This document shows positions 1 through 5,879 of a stretch of 8,456 nt of DNA, piece after piece. A model generated the notes under the pieces. That model was not told where the DNA came from, ran no database searches, and saw nothing but the letters and a program-made list of their open reading frames with translations. Position numbers and translations under genes: made by a program. Origin of the DNA: JAYEKL01 sp034660995 (GTDB lineage Bacteria; Patescibacteriota; Minisyncoccia; JAHIHE01; JAGLIN01). The stretch lies in assembly GCA_034660995.1 (NCBI GenBank), contig JAYEKL010000101.1:1-8456 (forward strand), written 5' to 3'. Each line of letters begins with the position of its first letter. Position 1 is the first letter of the stretch.

Positions 1-23
1 TTTAAATAATCTCTTAATGTTTA

Positions 24-82
24 AATTTTTAATTAAAAATTAAAGCATTATTTACAAAATTAAAAATTGGAAATTAAAAATT
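24..82. repeat. A/T-only repeat cluster with 18-bp palindrome
   Basis: The 11-mer AATTAAAAATT occurs three times exactly, at 31-41, 58-68 and 72-82. Positions 24-41 form a perfect palindrome, AATTTTTAATTAAAAATT. The cluster lies just past the stop of the 144-aa gene. Near-copies sit in other gaps of this block (about 1815-1827 and 2459-2468). It may be a low-complexity spacer, a weak hairpin at the end of the transcript, or a binding site for an AT-specific DNA protein; the sequence does not decide. There is no G/C stem, so it is a poor intrinsic terminator. Positions 1-87 contain no gene that I can see. Confidence 0.5.
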
Positions 83-87
83 CTACC

Positions 88-522
88 TCATATATCTTTC
101 AACTTTCCTTTTTCTACAAGCTCTTGATGGAGTTCTCCTATAAGCTTGTCATGTAATTCATCTAGAAGATAGGCATCATTTAAACTTCTAGCGACTTTTA
201 TACTATGTCCTATTCCCTTTTCAAACGCTAAAAATGTAAGTTTCTTTACTTGTCCTGCCGTGTCTAAATTTTTTAATTCTTCCACATCCTTTTTTAAATT
301 CTTCTTATCTTCTTTATCATCAATTACTGCTTGAGTCTGCACAGAGCTTGGGGTTGTTTGATCAGGTTTCTCTTGAATATTCTCTTTCGTTGTCTCTACT
401 TCTTTTGTCTCAACTCTAGAAACTTCTGCCTCAGTTCCAAGAGCCTCCTTTTTTAGAGCAAGTTTTTTTTCCATTTCTTCAATTTCCTGAAGATTTATAT
501 TCTCATTGTTTGTTTCAGGCAT
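88..522 (-). CDS. hypothetical protein, acidic N-terminus plus conserved-looking C-terminal helical domain
   Basis: This 144-aa protein has two parts. Residues 1-85 are low complexity and charged (E, K, T, Q), with a short coiled-coil stretch at about 11-30 (LQEIEEMEKKLALKKEAL) and a disordered Thr/Gln/Pro-rich linker at about 35-70. Residues 86-144 look like a compact all-helical domain (QVKKLTFLAFEKGIGHSIKV, then ARSLNDAYLLDELHDKLIGE). From memory, segments of this pattern (QVK..LAF.KG...AI.VAR.L.D.Y.LDE.HD.L..EL...L) end many uncharacterised CPR proteins; that is recollection, not a search. There is no signal peptide or membrane segment. It is the last gene of the block, 45 bp after the 413-aa gene, and is the only gene here ending in TGA. 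The leader has no Shine-Dalgarno sequence. The start is the first ATG of the frame. Function is unknown. Confidence 0.85.
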   Translation of the reverse strand: MPETNNENINLQEIEEMEKKLALKKEALGTEAEVSRVETKEVETTKENIQEKPDQTTPSSVQTQAVIDDKEDKKNLKKDVEELKNLDTAGQVKKLTFLAFEKGIGHSIKVARSLNDAYLLDELHDKLIGELHQELVEKGKLKDI

Positions 523-567
523 AATTTTTAGAATTTAAGATTTATATTAGAGCTTTCATACAAAAAC

Positions 568-1809
568 TTATTTTTTCTCTTCGCCATATTTATCCAATCC
601 GAGCCAAGCCCAATCTGGAACCTTGCCAGTTCCAGTAATCCACGCCATAAATTTATCTCTCTGTTTCTCGTCCGTTAGAGCATACGCAGCAAAAAGAGAC
701 CCTATTAAAGCAGTAGATTTGAGAGCAGTAGCAACTTTAATCATAATTCCTGTCGCAGCTATAGAATCCGCAACCGGCTCTGCTAAAAAAGCAAATCCTG
801 CCGCAAGAGCAATAAGCGCTGCTACTTTTAATAATTCTGGATGATCCTTGAGAAACTCAAGAAATTCCTCAAGTAAGTCTCCTTCTTCTTCTCCAAGTCT
901 CTCTAATCCATTTTCAAAAAAATCAATTGCTTTCTCAAGACCTTCTATTTTTTCTAAACGATAAGAATGGTCTCTGAGTAATTTTTCAGGATTATTAAGT
1001 TCGGTTTCTATATATTCAAGCTTTGAAAGATCTATTTCGTTCTTGAAAACCGCAGAAAGAGATCCCAATATTTCCTCTAAATCTTTTTTATCCTCTTCCT
1101 TAAGCATATTACAAGCTTCATCTTGACTTAAAAGTTTTTTAAATCTATCCTCCATGTCTTCATATTTCTCAATGCTTTCATTAACGGCTTTTTCAATTTT
1201 CACTCTTTTTTCTGCAACTTCTTCTTTAGCTTCTTCAATTTCCTTCTCACCCTTCTTGAATTCAAGATTTTCTTTAAATCTATCATTTTTATCCTTAATA
1301 TCAACTTCCTTATCCTCTTTATCCTTATTTCTCCATATAGTAAACTTTTCGTCTTCCTCTATAATGTCCATTACTATCACCCCAATATCTTTCAACATTC
1401 CCTCTTCCTTCTCTGATAGATTCTCTCTTTCATTTTCTGGTAATGTTTGATTTTTGTTAATTTTTTTACATATTTCCTCGTATTCTTTTTCTAATCTTTC
1501 TGTAGTTTCTTTCTCCGTTGCTCCTATTTTTTCTAATATTTCTTTATCTCCATCAGATAAACTTTGATTTTTAAGAATTTTTCTACATACTTCTACATAT
1601 TCTTCTTCTAATTTTTTTTTCTCAAAATCAGATAGATTATCTCCTCCCTCAGCAGTATTTTCTCCACCTTTTTCTATAGTCCTATCAACATCGGGATCCC
1701 CACTTAAAGTTCCTTCAACCCTTCCCTGATTTTCATTTATTTTGCCCATATCAACTTGATCTTCTGGGCTTCTGTCTTGTCCTGGTATTGACTCTAGTGA
1801 TCTTTCCAT
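568..1809 (-). CDS. coiled-coil protein with internal duplication and C-terminal hydrophobic hairpin
   Basis: This 413-aa protein was not recognised as a known family. Residues 1-60 are polar and probably disordered. Residues 67-96 and 106-143 are diverged copies of one helical unit (EEEYVEVCRKILKNQSL against EKEYEEICKKINKNQTL), so a tandem duplication. Residues 160-325 are highly charged helix, probably coiled coil (E/K-rich, with runs such as IEEAKEEVAEKRVKIEKAV). Residues 327-345 and 352-377 are hydrophobic and Ala-rich (LKVAALIALAAGFAFLAEPV; AATGIMIKVATALKSTALIG), consistent with a two-helix membrane hairpin. A 35-residue tail with three Trp follows (WITGTGKVPDWAWLGL). No N-terminal signal is present, so the large charged part probably stays in the cytosol, held by the C-terminal hairpin. 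The gene sits between the 59-aa and 144-aa genes. The leader has no Shine-Dalgarno sequence. Confidence 0.88.
   Translation of the reverse strand: MERSLESIPGQDRSPEDQVDMGKINENQGRVEGTLSGDPDVDRTIEKGGENTAEGGDNLSDFEKKKLEEEYVEVCRKILKNQSLSDGDKEILEKIGATEKETTERLEKEYEEICKKINKNQTLPENERENLSEKEEGMLKDIGVIVMDIIEEDEKFTIWRNKDKEDKEVDIKDKNDRFKENLEFKKGEKEIEEAKEEVAEKRVKIEKAVNESIEKYEDMEDRFKKLLSQDEACNMLKEEDKKDLEEILGSLSAVFKNEIDLSKLEYIETELNNPEKLLRDHSYRLEKIEGLEKAIDFFENGLERLGEEEGDLLEEFLEFLKDHPELLKVAALIALAAGFAFLAEPVADSIAATGIMIKVATALKSTALIGSLFAAYALTDEKQRDKFMAWITGTGKVPDWAWLGLDKYGEEKK
1381..1611 (-). repeat. diverged tandem duplication inside the 413-aa gene
   Basis: Bases 1522-1611 (residues 67-96) and 1381-1494 (residues 106-143) encode two copies of one helical unit. 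The shared pattern is L-E-x-E-Y-x-E-[VI]-C-[RK]-K-I-x-K-N-Q-[ST]-L followed by an acidic stretch and a closing K-x-I-G or K-D-I-G. The second copy has an extra eight or so residues before its end. Each copy has one Cys at the same place (C75 and C113). The duplication is old, since the DNA copies have clearly diverged. Confidence 0.7.
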
Positions 1810-1841
1810 AGTTTTAAATTAAAAATAATTAAACAAACTCT

Positions 1842-2021
1842 TTAAAACTTTTTGATTTTATCTCTTATTTCTTCTGTCTTTTTTTTATTAACTAGATTCA
1901 CTGCTTTTTCTATTAATTTTGATTGCTTCTTTATTAAAACAAGCATTTTGAAATGAAACTCATTAAATAGCTTATCCATTTCCTTGCTTTTTCCCTTGTC
2001 GTTATCTGAATTATTATCCAT
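1842..2021 (-). CDS. small lysine-rich hypothetical protein (59 aa)
   Basis: An open frame of 59 codons fills most of the space between the 413-aa and 103-aa genes. It begins MDNNSDNDKGKSKEMDKLFN and ends in EIRDKIKKF. By direct count it has 15 Lys and one Arg against 10 Asp/Glu, so it is basic, unlike its acidic neighbours. Residues 15-58 could form one amphipathic helix (FHFKMLVLIKKQSKLIEKAV). The frame is open upstream to a TGA near 2087 but contains no ATG, GTG or TTG there, so the ATG at 2019-2021 is the natural start. The reading strand, spacing (32 bp to the next gene) and composition match the block. There is no Shine-Dalgarno sequence. It may be a small partner or adaptor of its neighbours; no family was recognised. 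Confidence 0.65.
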   Translation of the reverse strand: MDNNSDNDKGKSKEMDKLFNEFHFKMLVLIKKQSKLIEKAVNLVNKKKTEEIRDKIKKF

Positions 2022-2087
2022 TTTAGTTCTAATTAATATGTTTCTAATATTTGTTTTAACTGCAAAATAAATGACAGTAATATTTCA

Positions 2088-2115
2088 TCTATAAAACCGC
2101 AAATAACAAAACCAA
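2088..2115 (-). promoter_or_regulatory. possible sigma70-type promoter upstream of the 59-aa gene
   Basis: On the minus strand TTGGTT (complement of 2110-2115) lies 16 bp before TATAGA (complement of 2088-2093). These match the -35 and -10 consensus at 3/6 and 4/6. The gap it lies in (2022-2125, 104 bp) is the longest inside the five-gene block, so a second promoter here for the 59-, 413- and 144-aa genes is plausible. In such AT-rich DNA a match this weak can occur by chance. Confidence 0.25.
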
Positions 2116-2125
2116 TTTAAAATAT

Positions 2126-2437
2126 TTATACCTTAATTTTAGACCTGATCTTTAACAGCTCATCTTTGGTTGTCTTTACCTCTTCATCAAATATCTTTTT
2201 TGCGTAAGAATTTTTTGCAATTAAAAATTCTTCCATTTCTTCAAGATTGTTCTCAGAAATTGCTTCAAACTCCGCAACTTCTTCTTCGCTAAAATTCTCC
2301 ATAATTTTTACCCCAGCTCTCTTGCTAATAAGCTCCAAGACCTCTATTAAAACTTTGTTTCTATTTTCTTCCGACATTAAATTCAAATTAAGAGATTCAG
2401 TTAAATATTCTGTTGTTTTTTCATCAATTAATTTCAT
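2126..2437 (-). CDS. small acidic helical protein, probable DUF5663 family
   Basis: This 103-aa, all-helical, acidic protein has no signal peptide or membrane segment. Residues 16-60 carry the pattern L-N-L-M-S-E-E-N-R-N-K-V-L-x-E-V-L-E-L-I-S-K-R, followed by MENFSEEEVAEFEAI. I associate this leucine spacing plus a second helix starting S-E-E-x-x-x-E-F with DUF5663, a small family of unknown function that I remember mainly from CPR bacteria; the match is from memory. The second half (about 64-103) is a charged helix rich in Lys and Glu. The gene lies 50 bp downstream of the 1074-aa gene and 104 bp upstream of the 59-aa gene. The ATG has an A-rich leader without a Shine-Dalgarno sequence. Its role is unknown; small helical proteins next to coiled-coil genes are often assembly partners, but that is conjecture here. 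Confidence 0.85.
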   Translation of the reverse strand: MKLIDEKTTEYLTESLNLNLMSEENRNKVLIEVLELISKRAGVKIMENFSEEEVAEFEAISENNLEEMEEFLIAKNSYAKKIFDEEVKTTKDELLKIRSKIKV

Positions 2438-2458
2438 ATTTGTTTTTTAATAGAATTT

Positions 2459-2502
2459 AAAATTAAAATTTGGGATAACACAAAAATTTATTTTTTATTC
2501 CC
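2459..2502 (-). terminator. weak hairpin at the end of the 1074-aa gene
   Basis: The transcript reads GGGAAUAA at the last codons of the gene and UUAUCCC about 16 nt later (positions 2472-2502). These can pair with one bulged A, and further A-U pairs lie inside. The stop codon lies within the hairpin. AAAUUUUAAUUUU follows, so the U tract is interrupted. It could cause partial termination before the 103-aa gene, or simply protect the 3' end of a processed message. Confidence 0.25.
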
Positions 2503-5500
2503 ATTATTTATATTATCAATAAACTCTTTAATATCCTTTAATTTAATTTCCGTTGCCCCGTTTTCACCCTTATATTTCCCTATCCAGTCTGTAATATCTT
2601 TTATTTCTAGAGAATAAGCATGGCTTTGCAATTTAACAATTAATTCATTTAATTCATTGATATCAGTATTATCACTTATCTGTCTAGAGATTTCTGCGCC
2701 ATAAATAAGATCTTTCAAATTCTTCAACTCCTCTTCTTTTAATTCTCCTAAATCCTTTTTTATACTATCTTTAAGATTATTGAATTGTTCTTCATTGTTG
2801 TCTATGTCAGGAGTTCCTTCACTGTCCGCAATCTTTTCTTTAAAGATACCTTCGGCCTTATCAAACATTTTAAGAAGATACTCTTTTGGATTATTAAGGT
2901 TCTTTGGAAGTTTTTCGATTTCTTTTCTTCTGTTCTCAAAAAAATCTTTAAAGTCTTGATGATCATCTTTAATATCATCTCTAGTCTTTATATCATCAAG
3001 AACACCTCTGATATTTATAACACAAGTATTTTGCATTATTTCTTTAGTCTTTTTGTCAGAATTAGAATCAAGATCATTAATGTCCCTTTGCACTTTTTCA
3101 AATTCTATTATTAAATCTCGTTCCGAAATAGAATCTAGATCTTTCCTTTTTTTTGAACTATAGTTTTCATTTACCCCAGATATTGCTTCTTGTTTTTTCT
3201 TATTTCTAAACGGAATTTTTCTTTCTCCTTTTTTTATAAAATTATCAATAGTGCTACTAAACTTCCCAACAGACGAGAATATTTTTCTTTTTCTTTTGCT
3301 TTTACTTCGCTCAATTTTCATTTTCAGTCCCTTCTTTAACATTTCTACTCCAATAAGAACTTTTTTCATTTCAATATATTCCTTTTGTGCTTCTAAAATT
3401 CCTTCTTTGCGAGATGTTCCAATTTTTCTTTCAAGTTCATCAACATGATTTGTCAATAACCCAGAACCCTTATCAAGTATTCTTCCTATTTCCAATTCTT
3501 CAATTCTATCTACAATTTTTCTTTCTTCATCTGTCAAATCCTCTTCTGGAATAAAAAGTATATCCTCATTTTCTTCTCTTAATCTTTCTATTTCTTTTGA
3601 TTTTCTTATATATTCTTCTTCGGCTTTGTTTAATTCAAATCTTACAGGTTCAGATTCGGGTTTGGGCTCTGGTTCGGGTCCACCTCCAGGTTTAGGCTTG
3701 CCTCCGTCTGAACCTCTTACCAAACCTTCGTCCCCTGTTTTATCATCAATCTCAGCTGTTAATGTTCTTATTTCTCCAGCGATATATCCCATTTCTTCTC
3801 TATCATTATCTTCCTCGGCTTTCCTATATTTAGCCTTCAACTGCTCTAATTGCTCTTGTAAATTCTCTTCTGGTATTTCTGTGCCATCTTCGTCCCCTGT
3901 TTTATCACTAATCTCATCTGAGCCCCGACCTAAGCCTAAAACTTCTATTTCTTTTTTTCTTTTTTTCAATTCTGCTACTAGATTGCTTATTTCTAATTTT
4001 TTTACTTTTATTCCTACTTCGTCACCTTTTTTTTTCAACTCTAAAAGTTCAGACATAAGCCCTATAAGTTTTTCAAGCTTCTCTATAAATCCTTCAAATT
4101 TCTCCCTGTTTTCGAAATCTTCATCACTATAAGACCCTAGTTTATCTTTAAGCATATCCAAAATATTTTTATACTTTTCAATTTCTTCTTCAAGATTATT
4201 AATTTCACCTCCATTTTCCAAAGATTCCAACGGTTTCTCAAAAACAGTTACGAGTGCATTTGAAACTTCCATTTCCGCTTCTTTTTGTTTTTTTAATTCA
4301 TCATTTTCCTTAACAATTTCTAACGCATTAATCACCGCAGAGTCATCACTAATATCAATCTCATTAACATCTTTAGCATCTCCATTATCTTCAAGAAACG
4401 TTCCAATTGTTCCTTCTATCGCGAAAGAATTAAGTCCCTTGTCATCAAAAAGGCTCCTATTCTCTTCAATAGTTTTTTTCAAATTAACTAAATCTTCTCT
4501 ATCTACCTTAACATTATTGAACTTATATAAATATTCTTTATTTATATTTGAAGTTTTCACATTTCCTTCCTTTGTATTTTCCAAACGAATAGTATTCCCT
4601 TTCGGAGAGATGCTAGTAATTATAAAAGTTTTTTCTTGACCTGCGCCAGCTCTTAATTTAACTCTGTTCTTCTTACAATCTTTAAAGTACTCATCAATAT
4701 TTTCTATGCCTGTTTCTTTTTCAACCTTAGCTACAGTATCTGTTTCTGTTCTTATTTCTCCTGTCACCTTTTCTACTTCTTGCAATTTATTTCTCTCTTC
4801 CTGTCGTCTATCATTCAATATCCGTTTCATTTTTTTATTATATTCTGCTAATTCAATTTTTATATCACTCACTCTAGCTATTAGATCTTTATTATTAATG
4901 TCAATGTCTCGCATCTTCATCTTATCAAAATATATTCCTATTTTTTCCATTGTTCCCTCTATTTCATCTGTGGTCAAATCCTCAAAATTTATGACTCTTA
5001 GCTCTTCTGCTAATTTTTCAATTTCTTCTGTCTTTTTCTCTTCCTCAATTTTTACAGCTTCTGATTTATCTATATTCTCTTTAACAATATCATCTAAAAT
5101 TTTTGATCCGATTTCTTTATACAGTTCTAACATTTTATTCTGATCTTCTTCGTCTTTCTCACTAAAACCAAACTCATCAAGAAATCTCTTGTCTTCAGAG
5201 CCAGGACGAGGAAGATTTTTAATATTATTTCTCATCTTTCCAATATATGCTTCTTTATTAGTAGCTTCTTCAAGTTTTTCTTTTGTTTTTTCATAAAGCT
5301 GGCCATAAATCTCTTCTTTTAGATTATTCCAGTATTTTTCTTTTGACGAATCAATTTCTGTATTTCCAAGTTCTATTTCTTTCGCTCTATCTAATACATC
5401 TTCCATAATTTCTCCCTGTGCCAGATCTATCATACCTTCATTTGTTTCTCCATTAAGCTTATCAAAAAGTCTTTGCATGTAATCCATTCTTTCTTCCTCT

Positions 5501-5712
5501 GGAATTTCTTTAGCTTCTAAAGCTAATTTTAAATTTTGCAGTGCTTCTTCTCTCTGTTCATCTACCACTTCTTTAGTTGTATTTCTATTAACACTGTCAA
5601 GTTTATTTTTTGGTAAGTATCTTGAATTATCATATACCTCATTTCCTGTTTTTTCTTTAGTTAATCTTTCTTTATGAAAATCATAAAAACTCTTTTCTCC
5701 TTCAATAGACAT
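2488..5712 (-). CDS. giant acidic coiled-coil protein, unknown function (1074 aa)
   Basis: No known family was recognised. The 1074-aa protein has no signal peptide and no membrane segment, so it is predicted cytosolic. Residues 1-340 are charged helix, with probable coiled coil at about 200-240 and 285-320. Residues 345-400 differ: alternating hydrophobic and polar residues (VKLRAGAGQEKTFIITSISP, then GNTIRLEN) suggest a small beta domain of SH3 or OB size. Residues 465-590 return to coiled coil (IEKYKNILDMLKDKL; KKLEISNLVAELKKRKKEIE). Residues 590-690 form a flexible Gly/Pro/Asp-rich linker with DKTGDE twice and a Pro/Glu segment (GGGPEPEPKPESEPV). Residues 795-860 are strongly basic (RSKSKRKRK, FRNKKK), a possible nucleic-acid or membrane contact. 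The C-terminal 200 residues are helical. It has only two Cys (346, 897). It is first in the five-gene block, 68 bp from the REP-like palindrome. The A-rich leader lacks a Shine-Dalgarno sequence. Confidence 0.9.
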   Translation of the reverse strand: MSIEGEKSFYDFHKERLTKEKTGNEVYDNSRYLPKNKLDSVNRNTTKEVVDEQREEALQNLKLALEAKEIPEEERMDYMQRLFDKLNGETNEGMIDLAQGEIMEDVLDRAKEIELGNTEIDSSKEKYWNNLKEEIYGQLYEKTKEKLEEATNKEAYIGKMRNNIKNLPRPGSEDKRFLDEFGFSEKDEEDQNKMLELYKEIGSKILDDIVKENIDKSEAVKIEEEKKTEEIEKLAEELRVINFEDLTTDEIEGTMEKIGIYFDKMKMRDIDINNKDLIARVSDIKIELAEYNKKMKRILNDRRQEERNKLQEVEKVTGEIRTETDTVAKVEKETGIENIDEYFKDCKKNRVKLRAGAGQEKTFIITSISPKGNTIRLENTKEGNVKTSNINKEYLYKFNNVKVDREDLVNLKKTIEENRSLFDDKGLNSFAIEGTIGTFLEDNGDAKDVNEIDISDDSAVINALEIVKENDELKKQKEAEMEVSNALVTVFEKPLESLENGGEINNLEEEIEKYKNILDMLKDKLGSYSDEDFENREKFEGFIEKLEKLIGLMSELLELKKKGDEVGIKVKKLEISNLVAELKKRKKEIEVLGLGRGSDEISDKTGDEDGTEIPEENLQEQLEQLKAKYRKAEEDNDREEMGYIAGEIRTLTAEIDDKTGDEGLVRGSDGGKPKPGGGPEPEPKPESEPVRFELNKAEEEYIRKSKEIERLREENEDILFIPEEDLTDEERKIVDRIEELEIGRILDKGSGLLTNHVDELERKIGTSRKEGILEAQKEYIEMKKVLIGVEMLKKGLKMKIERSKSKRKRKIFSSVGKFSSTIDNFIKKGERKIPFRNKKKQEAISGVNENYSSKKRKDLDSISERDLIIEFEKVQRDINDLDSNSDKKTKEIMQNTCVINIRGVLDDIKTRDDIKDDHQDFKDFFENRRKEIEKLPKNLNNPKEYLLKMFDKAEGIFKEKIADSEGTPDIDNNEEQFNNLKDSIKKDLGELKEEELKNLKDLIYGAEISRQISDNTDINELNELIVKLQSHAYSLEIKDITDWIGKYKGENGATEIKLKDIKEFIDNINNGNKK
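3726..3920 (-). repeat. in-frame 33-bp direct repeat in the linker of the 1074-aa gene
   Basis: CTTCGTCCCCTGTTTTATCA (plus strand) occurs at 3726-3745 and again at 3888-3907, and the match continues with few changes to 3758 and 3920. The offset is 162 bp, exactly 54 codons, so both copies encode D-K-T-G-D-E in the same frame. Recombination between them would remove or add 54 codons without shifting the frame. This fits a linker whose length can vary between strains. Confidence 0.75.
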
Positions 5713-5780
5713 ATTTTTTATCTTTAAACTAATAAAATTTTATCTAAAATAAATTTCTTAATTAGGAACTTTACCGATCA

Positions 5781-5854
5781 TTCCCCTCTTGAGATGGGCA
5801 AGGGGTGTGTAACAAGCTTTTTAACACACCCCCAACCCCCTCTCTAGAGGGGAA
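5781..5854. repeat. REP/MITE-like imperfect inverted repeat
   Basis: The left arm 5781-5810 begins TTCCCCTCTTGAGATGGG. The complement of the right arm 5824-5854 begins TTCCCCTCTAGAGAGGGG. The arms match over about 30 bp with five mismatches and one bulge, ending in GGGGTGTGT on both sides. The 13-nt centre contains AAGCTT. Each arm also holds its own small hairpin (CCCCTC-TAGA-GAGGGG on the right, a one-mismatch version on the left). It is far more G+C-rich than everything around it and lies in the 167-bp gap between the Fic gene and the 1074-aa gene, starting 25 bp past the Fic stop. That design is typical of dispersed REP/BIME or MITE elements. No transposase is in the window. It might also act as a bidirectional transcription barrier, though it lacks a clear U tract. 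Confidence 0.75.
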
Positions 5855-5879
5855 TTATAAGAAAATCAACAGACCCTAG

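Noticed and set aside
88..90. Possible recoding of TGA as glycine (code 25, as in Gracilibacteria/Absconditabacteria)
   Set aside because: TGA appears only once, at the end of the 144-aa gene where the domain is complete. No gene here has an internal TGA, and glycine is written GGN throughout.
623..1450. Plus-strand open frames antisense to the 413-aa gene
   Set aside because: Low-complexity Ser/Phe/Leu translations of complementary purine-rich codons, with no ribosome site and no domain.
3626..4132. Plus-strand open frame of 168 codons, Ser/Pro-rich
   Set aside because: It is the antisense shadow of the Lys/Glu-rich 1074-aa gene: Ser, Phe and Leu arise from the complement of purine-rich codons. 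There is no leader signal and no recognisable domain.
2488..5712. SMC/Rad50-type ATPase reading of the 1074-aa protein
   Set aside because: No Walker A (GxxGxGKS), Walker B or ABC signature was found in the translation.
5781..5854. G-quadruplex or strong intrinsic terminator reading of the GC-rich palindrome
   Set aside because: Only two adjacent G5 runs occur on one strand, too few for a simple intramolecular quadruplex, and no U tract follows either arm.
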